Of a DNA stretch of 64,000 nt, positions 18,250-26,172 are shown one piece after another; the stretch's first letter is position 1; every line of letters starts with the position of its first letter. The notes below the pieces were generated by a model. It had not been told where the DNA came from. It searched no databases and worked only from the letters and a program-made list of their open reading frames with translations. The stretch comes from Arcobacteraceae bacterium (GTDB lineage Bacteria; Campylobacterota; Campylobacteria; Campylobacterales; Arcobacteraceae), in contig JAIOSF010000026.1 of NCBI GenBank assembly GCA_021107755.1, positions 1 to 64,000 of the forward strand, in the 5' to 3' direction. The position numbers and the translations under genes were made by a program.

Positions 18250-19770
18250 ATGAATAGTGAAGATAGTTTGATACAAATAGAACTTAATGTTTTACAAGAT
18301 ATAGCTACAATAATAGCCGATTCAAGAGGACAAATAGTAGAGTCTTTAGAGAAGTGTCTAAAAATACTCAAAAAAAATCTTGATTTAGAAAATTGTGTTA
18401 TATATAAATTAGAAGATGATATGTTAAACATATTTGCTTCTATAGATTTTAATAAGCACCAAAAAATTATATCAGAATATAGACTAGGTGAGGGTGCTAC
18501 AGGTTTAGCTGCAAAGAGTATGGAACCTGTTGTTATTGAAAATGTACATAATGATATATTATTTTTAAATAAATCTGGAAATAGAAGTAGTGATACTATT
18601 TCATATATCGCAGTTCCTATGATTGTAGAACATGAAACAATTGGTGTGTTAGCAACTAATCTTACAAAATCTACAAAAATAGACTTTGATGATACTGTGA
18701 GAATACTATCAATTATTAGTTCTTTATTTGCTCAAAGTATGTATTCACATTTTGTCTTAGAAGATGAGAAAGAGAAGTTAAAAGATCTTAAACAGTATTA
18801 TAAAATGGAGTGGGATTCAAAAGTGCATAATTTTGGTGACATAATTGGCGAGAGTAAGAAGATGAAGGATGTCTATAGAGTTATTGAGCGAATTGCGCAA
18901 AGTGATGTGACTATTCTTGTGAGAGGTGAAACTGGAACTGGTAAAGAACTAGTAGCAGCTGCAATACATAAAAGAAGTCGCAGAGCAGAAGAGCCATTTG
19001 TAAAATTAAACTGTGCAGCTATAACTGATAGTTTACTAGAAAGTGAGCTATTTGGACATGAAAAAGGTGCATTTACAGATGCTAAAGAGACTAGAAAAGG
19101 GCGATTTGAGCTTGCAGATAAGGGGACTTTATTTTTAGATGAGATAGGGGATATTAGTGCGAGTGCTCAAGTAAAATTACTAAGAGTTTTACAAGAAAGA
19201 GAGTTTGAACGAGTTGGTGGAAGCAAAACTATCAAAGTCAATGTAAGACTAGTGGCTGCAACAAATCGAAATCTTGAACAGATGGTAAAAGATGGAGAGT
19301 TTAGAGAAGATTTATATTATAGATTAAATGTTATACCAATAGATTTACCTCCATTGAGAAAAAGGGGTGAAGATATAAAACTTCTTGTAAACTTTTTTCT
19401 TGAAAGAGCTGTGAAAAACCATAAGAAGATGGTAACTATTACAGATGAGGCGATGGATAAACTTATGGGTTATCCTTGGCCTGGAAATGTAAGAGAGATG
19501 GAAAATACTATTGAGAGAATTGTATTGATGGGTGATGAAAAAGGTATAAATGCAGCAGATATGCTTCTACTCCTTCCAGCTTTAAAAAATGAAAAGTTAA
19601 TTGAAGAGTATAAAACAATTTCAATGGAAAATAGAACATTGGATGAGCTAGAGAAAGAAGCGATAGCAAAAGCACTCAAAGATTGTAGTAACAATCAATC
19701 AAAAGCAGCTGAGATGTTAGGGATAACAGTCAGACAAATAGGATATAAAGTGAAAAAATATGGAATCTGA
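18250..19770 (+). CDS. nifA: sigma54-dependent nif activator NifA
   Basis: The 506-residue protein has a GAF domain (about residues 20-175), an AAA+ domain (about 200-430; Walker A GETGTGKE, Walker B LFLDEIGD) and a C-terminal helix-turn-helix (NNQSKAAEMLGITVRQIGYK). It activates sigma54 RNA polymerase. The loop contacting sigma54 reads GAFTDA instead of the usual GAFTGA. The cysteine cluster that makes alpha-proteobacterial NifA oxygen-sensitive is absent from the linker, and no nifL is present. A TATAAT at 18214-18219 may be a housekeeping promoter. The neighbours nifT and seven sigma54 sites in the window support the NifA call over a generic activator. Confidence 0.9.
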   Translation: MNSEDSLIQIELNVLQDIATIIADSRGQIVESLEKCLKILKKNLDLENCVIYKLEDDMLNIFASIDFNKHQKIISEYRLGEGATGLAAKSMEPVVIENVHNDILFLNKSGNRSSDTISYIAVPMIVEHETIGVLATNLTKSTKIDFDDTVRILSIISSLFAQSMYSHFVLEDEKEKLKDLKQYYKMEWDSKVHNFGDIIGESKKMKDVYRVIERIAQSDVTILVRGETGTGKELVAAAIHKRSRRAEEPFVKLNCAAITDSLLESELFGHEKGAFTDAKETRKGRFELADKGTLFLDEIGDISASAQVKLLRVLQEREFERVGGSKTIKVNVRLVAATNRNLEQMVKDGEFREDLYYRLNVIPIDLPPLRKRGEDIKLLVNFFLERAVKNHKKMVTITDEAMDKLMGYPWPGNVREMENTIERIVLMGDEKGINAADMLLLLPALKNEKLIEEYKTISMENRTLDELEKEAIAKALKDCSNNQSKAAEMLGITVRQIGYKVKKYGI

Positions 19771-20299
19771 TATTATATATAAAAATGAACAGTTTGATTT
19801 GTGTGATGACTTTATCGATATAGGTTATATGGCTGAAAACTTTGAAGTGGTTGATACAAATGGTGAAAAGCAAGAGATAAAAAGAAGTCATAGTGATGGT
19901 TCTATGAGTTTATTTATCTCATTTCCTGATACTAGTGATGATTTTAGTAAAGAGATTTTAAAAATCGATCAGTTTATGAGTAAGATTCAAGTTCCTATTA
20001 AATGTTATTTTATATTTAATGAAGAGTTAGAAGATACAACAGTTTTTAAAAATAGACTAAAAAAATTTGAGATGGTTTTTGATAGTGAAGATGAATTTGG
20101 AAATATGTATGGAACAAAAATAGTAAGTGGTAGTTTAGAAAACAAACTTACAAAAGCATTGTTTCTTATCTCAAAAGATGGGGCGGTATTTTTTTTGGAT
20201 ATGCCAAAAGATTTAGAAAAAGAGTTTGATTTAGAGAGATTGCAAGTGGAACTAAACAAAGCATATGTAACATATACTGGCACAGGATGTCATGGATAA
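19760..20299 (+). CDS. peroxiredoxin-like protein without catalytic cysteine
   Basis: The 179-residue protein has the layout of an atypical (Tpx-like) peroxiredoxin: an entry segment GYMAENFEVVDTNGE, then a SLFISFPDT strand-loop where the peroxidatic Cys would be expected. The loop has no cysteine, and the only Cys residues are near the two ends (FDLCDD and GTGCHG). It overlaps nifA by 11 bases, so it is translationally coupled. A second protein of the same type occurs at 60108-60602, also linked to a sigma54 promoter. It may be a non-enzymatic thioredoxin-fold protein serving nitrogenase. Function is unknown. Confidence 0.75.
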   Translation: MESDIIYKNEQFDLCDDFIDIGYMAENFEVVDTNGEKQEIKRSHSDGSMSLFISFPDTSDDFSKEILKIDQFMSKIQVPIKCYFIFNEELEDTTVFKNRLKKFEMVFDSEDEFGNMYGTKIVSGSLENKLTKALFLISKDGAVFFLDMPKDLEKEFDLERLQVELNKAYVTYTGTGCHG

Positions 20300-20360
20300 A
20301 CCTTAAGTATCTCATAAATAGAAAAGTTACTTTTTTTATTTTAGAAGGGTAATTCTTAAG

Positions 20361-20376
20361 TGGAATGGCTTATGCA
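20361..20376 (+). promoter_or_regulatory. sigma54 promoter of the SIR2-like gene
   Basis: TGGAATGGCTTATGCA has correct GG-N10-GC spacing and lies 38 bases before the preferred ATG at 20414. Confidence 0.82.
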
Positions 20377-20413
20377 ATATGTTTATCATATAAAGTAATA
20401 AATGGGAAGTATA

Positions 20414-21235
20414 ATGGAAAACATAAAAGAAAAGATAATAAGTGGTGAACTAGTTCCATTTTTAGGTATGGGTGTATTTGAGGGCGTAAAATCTACTGAT
20501 GGTGTACAGTTACCATTTGATAGTGATAGTATGGTACTAGCCCTTAACAATGGTCGAGCTATGAGTGCAAGACTTATGTATGAGTACACAAGAGCTGCTA
20601 TGAGTTTAGAGCAACGAAAAGGTAGAGAGTTTATCATTCAAATGACAAATCATATTTATAGTTCAAAAGAGTATGAACTTCCTTATGTGTACCAATTTTT
20701 AAAAGAGATTAAACCAAAATATATGATAGATACAAACCTTGATGATAGTGGTTGTAAAATCTATGAAGATGTAGAACACTTTATGGTAACTGGCGTTTCA
20801 AGAGTTATGGGTGGATATGATAGATTTATTGTATATAAATATGACTTGCCAACAAAAACATACAACAAAATAGAAAAAGATGAACTAAACGATAGTATCC
20901 CAATTCTTTTTAAACCTATGGGTTCAACTATTCCAGATATGGACTTTATAGTAAGTGATGCTGACTTTGTTGATTGGTTAACAGAAGCTATGGGTGGATA
21001 TGCGATACCTCCATTTTTAAAAGGGTACAAACAAGGGAAATCATACCTATTTTTAGGGATAGATTTTAGTCGTGATACCTATAGAATGGTTGCAAATGAG
21101 ATAACACTAGGACTTGATACAGGAATAGTTGTATCAAACAAAGAGGAACATAGTAAAAAAGAGAATAAGTTTATCTCTACACATAACTTAGAGTTAGTAC
21201 AAGAGGATACAAATAGTTTTTTAAAGGCTTTATAA
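20414..21235 (+). CDS. SIR2-like domain protein under sigma54 control
   Basis: The 273-residue protein opens with KIISGELVPFLGMGVFEG, which resembles the nucleotide-binding LxxFLGAGxS start of SIR2-type (NAD-binding) domains. A later PKYMIDTNLDD resembles the second SIR2 core strand, and YLFLGIDFSRD resembles the C-terminal one. The track starts at 20402, but GGGAAG sits just before the ATG at 20414 and a sigma54 start would leave almost no leader for 20402. SIR2-type proteins in phage defence degrade NAD, yet this one is a single gene with its own nif-type promoter and terminator. An NAD-linked or regulatory role in nitrogen fixation is inferred from context. Confidence 0.7.
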   Translation: MENIKEKIISGELVPFLGMGVFEGVKSTDGVQLPFDSDSMVLALNNGRAMSARLMYEYTRAAMSLEQRKGREFIIQMTNHIYSSKEYELPYVYQFLKEIKPKYMIDTNLDDSGCKIYEDVEHFMVTGVSRVMGGYDRFIVYKYDLPTKTYNKIEKDELNDSIPILFKPMGSTIPDMDFIVSDADFVDWLTEAMGGYAIPPFLKGYKQGKSYLFLGIDFSRDTYRMVANEITLGLDTGIVVSNKEEHSKKENKFISTHNLELVQEDTNSFLKAL

Positions 21236-21260
21236 AAACTTCTTAAATCTTTTCATATAA

Positions 21261-21290
21261 AAAGCAGGCAAATATTGCCTGCTTTTTTTT
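21261..21290 (+). terminator. intrinsic terminator after the SIR2-like gene
   Basis: AAAGCAGGCA and TGCCTGCTTT form a perfect 10-bp stem with the loop AATAT and a run of eight T. It marks the end of the nif-type block and the start of the inserted island. Confidence 0.95.
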
Positions 21291-21342
21291 AATCTTTCTC
21301 ATCTATAATATTGTTGTGATATTGATATGGTAAAATATTGAT

Positions 21343-21392
21343 ATAACAAAATGCAATATTTTTTAATAAATCTAAAATTTGATGCTATGATA
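21343..21392 (+). repeat. 50-bp direct repeat, left copy
   Basis: This stretch matches 24983-25032 at 41 of 50 positions, including ATAACAAAATGCAATA and an identically spaced GCTATGATA, which looks like an extended -10 box. One copy precedes rhuM and the other the DUF1016 gene, so it may be a shared promoter module or a trace of recombination bounding the cassette. Confidence 0.7.
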
Positions 21393-21425
21393 CATAATAT
21401 AAAACTCAAAAGAGGCAGAGCAATT

Positions 21426-22421
21426 ATGAATGAGATACTACTATACAAAACAGCAAATCAAGATATAAAACTTGAAGTTTTAATACAAGATGAAACAATA
21501 TGGTTAAATCAAAAACAAATATCAGAACTTTTTGATGTAAAAGTTCCTGCTATTTCTAAACACTTAAAAAATATATTTACTAGTGGTGAACTTAATGAAA
21601 AAGTGGTTGTTTCCAAAATGGAAATAACCACTCAACATGGTGCAATACTAGATAAAAAACAATCAAAATTAGTAAATATTTATAACCTTGATGCAATTAT
21701 ATCTATAGGATACAGAGTAAATAGCCAAAAAGCTACACAGTTTCGTATCTGGGCTACAAATGTTTTAAAAGAGTATATCATCAAAGGTTTTGCTATGGAT
21801 GATGAGAGACTGAAAAATCCATCTCAACCTTTTGGAAAAGATTATTTTGATGAACAACTGATGCGAATACGAGATATACGAACTAGTGAAAGAAGATTTT
21901 ATCAAAAAATCACAGATATATATTCTCAATGCAGTGCTGACTATGATCCCAACAGTGAAGAAACTAAAAACTTTTATGCAACAGTTCAAAACAAACTTCA
22001 CTATGCGATGGTTGGACATACGGCTTCTGAAATTATATATGATAGAGCCGATAGTCAAAAGGAGAATATGGGATTAACCTCATGGAAAAACGGATCAAAA
22101 GGAAAGATTAGAAAAACCGATGTAACTATTGCCAAAAATTATCTTAAAGTAGGTGAGTTAGATTTATATAATAGAATTGTAACTATGTATCTTGATTTTG
22201 CAGAACTTCAAGCAAAAAGTAAAAAGATAATGTATCAAAAAGATTGGATAGAAAGGTTAGATAAGTTTTTGATGTTAAATGACAGAGAGATACTTCAAAA
22301 TAATGGAAAGGTAACTATGAAATTAGCAAAAGAGTTAGCTTTAAATGAATTTGATAAATACAATAAAATACAAGACAAATTATATATAAGTGATTTTGAT
22401 AAGCTTTTAGAAGAAATTTAG
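21426..22421 (+). CDS. RhuM-family (Fic-associated virulence RhuM-like) protein
   Basis: The 331-residue protein is of the RhuM family, marked by EVLIQDETIWLNQKQIS near the N-terminus, YRVNSQKATQFRIWATNVL in the middle and a helical C-terminal half. The N-terminal part looks like a phage antirepressor/Bro-type DNA-binding region. The track starts at 21351, but the Met at 21426 follows GAGGCAG and begins the conserved part. RhuM genes are frequent in defence and mobile islands, and their molecular role is not established. The next gene starts two bases after the stop. Confidence 0.82.
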   Translation: MNEILLYKTANQDIKLEVLIQDETIWLNQKQISELFDVKVPAISKHLKNIFTSGELNEKVVVSKMEITTQHGAILDKKQSKLVNIYNLDAIISIGYRVNSQKATQFRIWATNVLKEYIIKGFAMDDERLKNPSQPFGKDYFDEQLMRIRDIRTSERRFYQKITDIYSQCSADYDPNSEETKNFYATVQNKLHYAMVGHTASEIIYDRADSQKENMGLTSWKNGSKGKIRKTDVTIAKNYLKVGELDLYNRIVTMYLDFAELQAKSKKIMYQKDWIERLDKFLMLNDREILQNNGKVTMKLAKELALNEFDKYNKIQDKLYISDFDKLLEEI

Positions 22422-22423
22422 GT

Positions 22424-24079
22424 ATGGAGTTAGTTTATTTATGGGTTGAGGATTATAAAAATATTAAGAATCAGGGATTTAATTTTTCTCCTAGGTTTGA
22501 GTGTAAATATGATGAAGATAGGAATGAACTTACTATTGATAAAAATGATGATTATGTAAGTATTTTTCCTGATAATATTAATGTTACTGCTATTGTTGGG
22601 GAGAATGGAAGTGGGAAGAGCACTATTCATGAAATAATAAATAATGCAATTTTTGAGATTTTTGATAAATTTGATAAAAAAACAGAAGAAATGTTTTATG
22701 ATAAATGTTTATATGAATATAAAAATATAATTTTATTTTTAAAAGAAGGTAAAAAAATATACTCTATAGTCGCAGGTAAAACAAAAAATAGTTATCATAT
22801 TAGAACATCATTGAAACATTTAGAATTAAAAACAAAGTCTCCTTTTATATATAATAAAAAAGAATTTGATACTAGAAAGTTAAAACTTTTATTTTTTAAT
22901 AATACTAATTTTTTAGATTTTACTGAAAATCATAATTCTTATATTCATCACTATTATATTGCTGGAAAACAAGGATATAGAACAGAATATGATAATTTAA
23001 TTTTACAGAGTAATACAACTATAGGAAAGAATTTGAGACTAAGTCTTTTAGTTAAAATATTATTTCTACTAAAAATAAAGAAAAAATATTTTAGTTTTTT
23101 AAAGTCAGATTTTTTATTTGATAGTATTTTTTTCAAATTAGATGAAAGACAGAAAAAGAATATCATTAAAAACTATGATGAAATAATAAAGGAAATAGAT
23201 TTTAGGTTTATAAATTTGAATAAAGAATATTATAAAAATAATAAAGAAAAAATCATATATTTAGTAGAACATAGCAAGGATATTATTAATTTTGATAATT
23301 TAGATGATGATATTTATTATTTTATAATGTTAGGATTTCAATATTTAAATGATGAAAAAGAATGTGATTTATTAACTGTTGAGATACTTTCAAGTAGTAA
23401 TAACCTTTCCTTAAATCATCTAAGCTCGGGTGAACAAACTATTATAAAGTCATTTGTGGAATTGTTTTATACATTAGAAATAGCTAAGATTAATGATGAA
23501 AATGTAATATTAATGATTGATGAAGTAGAATTAACACTACATCCTAATGTACAAAAAAAATTTATTTATGATTTGAATAAAGGCTTAGAACAATTAAGTT
23601 TTCATAACTCATTACAAATAATAATTAATTCTCACTCTCCCTTTATTCTTTCAGATTTACCAAAAGAAAATGTAATGTTTTTAAAACAAGGCAAACAAAA
23701 ATATCCATTTAAAGATAAACAAACATTTGGAGCAAATATTCATACTCTTTTATCTCATGGTTTTTTTATGAAAGATGGGCTTATGGGTGAGTTTGCGAAA
23801 GATAAAATTCAATCAATTATAAAATATCAAGAGGAACTCTTAGAAAAAAAATTAATGAACGAAGAAAACAAAATTCAAAGAGAAAAAGAAAAAGAAATTT
23901 ATGAAAAAGAGTATAAAACAAAATTTTGGCAAATTCAATCAATTATTGGAGATGATTATTTAAAACAAATAATAAAAAATCATTTGATAGAAATAGAGAA
24001 GATAGTTTTAGGAAATGATGAAGCAAAAAAAGAAGAAGTTAAGAGATTAAAAGCTCAAATAGAGTTATTGGAAAAATAA
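22424..24079 (+). CDS. Septu-like AAA ATPase (PtuA-type)
   Basis: The 551-residue ATPase is of the ABC/SMC-like class: Walker A IVGENGSGKST near residue 50, signature LSSGEQT near 345, Walker B ILMIDEVELTLHP near 365 and the switch INSHSPFI near 400. A charged coiled coil forms the C-terminus. Directly downstream is an HNH nuclease, and this ATPase-HNH pair is the layout of Septu (PtuAB) phage defence, also seen as the effector of some retrons. No reverse transcriptase is present. The gene is even more AT-rich than its neighbours, which suggests transfer. Confidence 0.8.
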   Translation: MELVYLWVEDYKNIKNQGFNFSPRFECKYDEDRNELTIDKNDDYVSIFPDNINVTAIVGENGSGKSTIHEIINNAIFEIFDKFDKKTEEMFYDKCLYEYKNIILFLKEGKKIYSIVAGKTKNSYHIRTSLKHLELKTKSPFIYNKKEFDTRKLKLLFFNNTNFLDFTENHNSYIHHYYIAGKQGYRTEYDNLILQSNTTIGKNLRLSLLVKILFLLKIKKKYFSFLKSDFLFDSIFFKLDERQKKNIIKNYDEIIKEIDFRFINLNKEYYKNNKEKIIYLVEHSKDIINFDNLDDDIYYFIMLGFQYLNDEKECDLLTVEILSSSNNLSLNHLSSGEQTIIKSFVELFYTLEIAKINDENVILMIDEVELTLHPNVQKKFIYDLNKGLEQLSFHNSLQIIINSHSPFILSDLPKENVMFLKQGKQKYPFKDKQTFGANIHTLLSHGFFMKDGLMGEFAKDKIQSIIKYQEELLEKKLMNEENKIQREKEKEIYEKEYKTKFWQIQSIIGDDYLKQIIKNHLIEIEKIVLGNDEAKKEEVKRLKAQIELLEK

Positions 24080-24080
24080 A

Positions 24081-24986
24081 ATGTTAAAAATAAAATATTC
24101 ATTAAATTTAGAAAATAGCTACTATGAAATAATTGCAAAAAGTAAAGCCGATAAATTTAAAGGTTTAACTTTTGAAGAGTATTACAACAAGCATTATAAA
24201 AAAACTTTGATTTATGAATTAAAAGAGATTCTTTGCGGAGATTTTGACAAGATAGTAGAAATAAAAGATTTTCATAAAACTAAATATAAAAATGATAATA
24301 CAGTAAAGAAAATTTTTAATTATGATAAGGCAAAAACAACAAAATTTATTCCCTTGATTTCAAAGCTACAACCAAAAATATCAAAATTTTTTGAAGAAAA
24401 TGTGGAAGTTCATACTTGTTATTATTGTAATACTGATTTTATAAATAAATTCACAAAGGGTAAAGAAACAAAAAATGCCTTTACATTAGACCATGTTTTA
24501 GAAAAAGCAGATTATCCTTTTTTAGCATTGAGTTTATACAATTTAGTACCAAGTTGTTATGTATGTAATAGTAAAGTAAAAGATTCAAAGATACCATTTG
24601 ATAAGTTTTCTCCAACAAATAAAGATTTTGATTTTGATGAAAAAGTAAAGTTTAAATCATTTATTTCAAATCCAAATCTTCAAATAGAAAAAGAAGAAGA
24701 TTTTTATATAAAACTGATAGAACATTATGCAAATAAATATGATAAATATATAGAAAGTTTAAATTTAAACAATAGATATGATTACCATAAATATAAAGTT
24801 GTAGAGATGATCCAAAAAAGAAGAGAATATCCAGATAGTAGAATCAAAGAGTTGTCGGATTTGACTCAAAAAACACAAGAAGAGATAAAACAAGATTTAT
24901 TTGGAATATATTTGAATGAAGACCTACACAAACGCCCACTTAGTAAACTTATTAAAGATATAAGTGAAGAATTAGGTCTAACATAA
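24081..24986 (+). CDS. Septu-like HNH endonuclease (PtuB-type)
   Basis: The 301-residue protein has an HNH nuclease core: CYYC, then LDHVLEKADYP with the catalytic His, then NLVPSCYVCN with the second zinc CxxC. The rest is helical and charged. It begins one base after the ATPase gene, so the two are translated together. In Septu the ATPase is thought to restrain or target the nuclease until infection. The pairing and motifs support the call, but the exact Septu subtype is not determined. Confidence 0.78.
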   Translation: MLKIKYSLNLENSYYEIIAKSKADKFKGLTFEEYYNKHYKKTLIYELKEILCGDFDKIVEIKDFHKTKYKNDNTVKKIFNYDKAKTTKFIPLISKLQPKISKFFEENVEVHTCYYCNTDFINKFTKGKETKNAFTLDHVLEKADYPFLALSLYNLVPSCYVCNSKVKDSKIPFDKFSPTNKDFDFDEKVKFKSFISNPNLQIEKEEDFYIKLIEHYANKYDKYIESLNLNNRYDYHKYKVVEMIQKRREYPDSRIKELSDLTQKTQEEIKQDLFGIYLNEDLHKRPLSKLIKDISEELGLT

Positions 24987-25032
24987 CAAAATGCAATACT
25001 TTTAAATAAAACCATTTTTTCTTGCTATGATA
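24983..25032 (+). repeat. 50-bp direct repeat, right copy
   Basis: This is the second copy of the 21343-21392 element (41 of 50 identical). It begins at the stop codon of the HNH gene and ends with GCTATGATA, 25 bases before the DUF1016 start. It probably supplies the promoter of that gene. Confidence 0.7.
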
Positions 25033-25057
25033 ATAAAAAATATCAAGGTGACATAAG

Positions 25058-26104
25058 ATGAATAGTATTATCAAATCAAGTGAATATAACACTTGGTTAA
25101 AAGAGTTGAAATCTAAACTAAAACAAGCTCAAATAAAAGCTTCTATAAAAGTAAATACAGTATTGCTAGAGTTTTACTGGGAACTTGGCAATGAGATAGT
25201 TGAAAAACAAAAAAACAGCACTTGGGGAAGTGGATTTTTACAACAACTAAGTGATGATTTGATGAGTGAGTTTCCTGATATGAAGGGATTTTCAGAAGCA
25301 AATTTACAGTATATCCGTCGTTGGGTATTATTTTATTCTAAAAGTGGAACAAGTTATTCTACAATTGTGGCACAACTTGTGCCACAATTAATAATAATAC
25401 CATGGGGACATAATAGAACCATAATCTCAAAATGTAAAGATACCCAAGAAGCACTTTTTTATGTAAACAAAACCATAGAAAATGGTTTGGAGTAGAAGTG
25501 TCTTAGTACATCAAATAGAGAGTGATCTATATACAAGAAGTGGAAAAGCTATATCAAACTTTGAAGTAACTTTGCCAAAAGAACAATCAGACTTAGCCTA
25601 TGAACTTATAAAAGACCCATATAACTTTGATTTTTTAACTCTAAGTGAAAATTTCAAAGAGAAAGAACTCGAATCAGGCTTATTGGAACATATCACAAGT
25701 TTTTTATTAGAACTTGGAAGTGGATTTGCTTTTGTTGGAAAACAAAAAATCTTAAAGTCGGTCAAAAAGATTTTTACATTGACTTGCTTTTCTATCATAT
25801 AAGAATGCACTGCTATGTTGTAGTTGAGTTAAAAACTGCTGATTTTGAACCAGAGTTTGCAGGGAAACTAAACTTTTATATTAAAGCCGTTGATGAACAG
25901 ATAAAAACAAAAGAGGATAAACCTACTATTGGTATATTATTATGTAAGAGTAAAGATAAGGTTGTAGTAGAATATAGTTTAAGTGATATACATAAACCAA
26001 TGGGAATATCACAATATCAATTAACTCATATAGTACCAGAAGAGTTAAAGGGAAGTTTGCCAGCTATTGAAGATATTGCAGCTGAGTTAAACAGAAAAGG
26101 ATAG
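25058..26104 (+). pseudogene. DUF1016/YhcG PDDEXK nuclease gene with two frameshifts
   Basis: Three ORFs of the track are pieces of one gene of about 348 codons. The first (25058-25495) is the DUF1016 N-terminal domain, with EFYWELGNEIV and WVLFY. One base too many in the TTT at 25486-25488 shifts the frame; dropping it gives ENGWSRSVLVHQIESDLY. One base too few in the A6 run at 25744-25749 shifts it back; adding one gives KVGQKDFYIDLLFYH. The C-terminal part carries the PDDEXK-type VVVELKTADF. Both changes are in homopolymers, so sequencing error must be excluded before calling the gene dead. Confidence 0.85.
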
Positions 26105-26122
26105 TTGACTTATAAAACCTAG

Positions 26123-26138
26123 CGGAATGATATTTGCA
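26123..26138 (+). promoter_or_regulatory. sigma54 promoter of the clpX operon
   Basis: CGGAATGATATTTGCA keeps GG-N10-GC and TGCA, with C for T at the first position. It lies 35 bases before the clpX ATG and just after the defence island. Confidence 0.8.
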
Positions 26139-26172
26139 TTGAAATACCAAATACCTTCTAAAAGGCTTTATA

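Noticed and set aside
22424-24986. Retron with PtuAB effector
   Set aside because: No reverse transcriptase or msr-msd-like element is present nearby; RhuM is the upstream gene.
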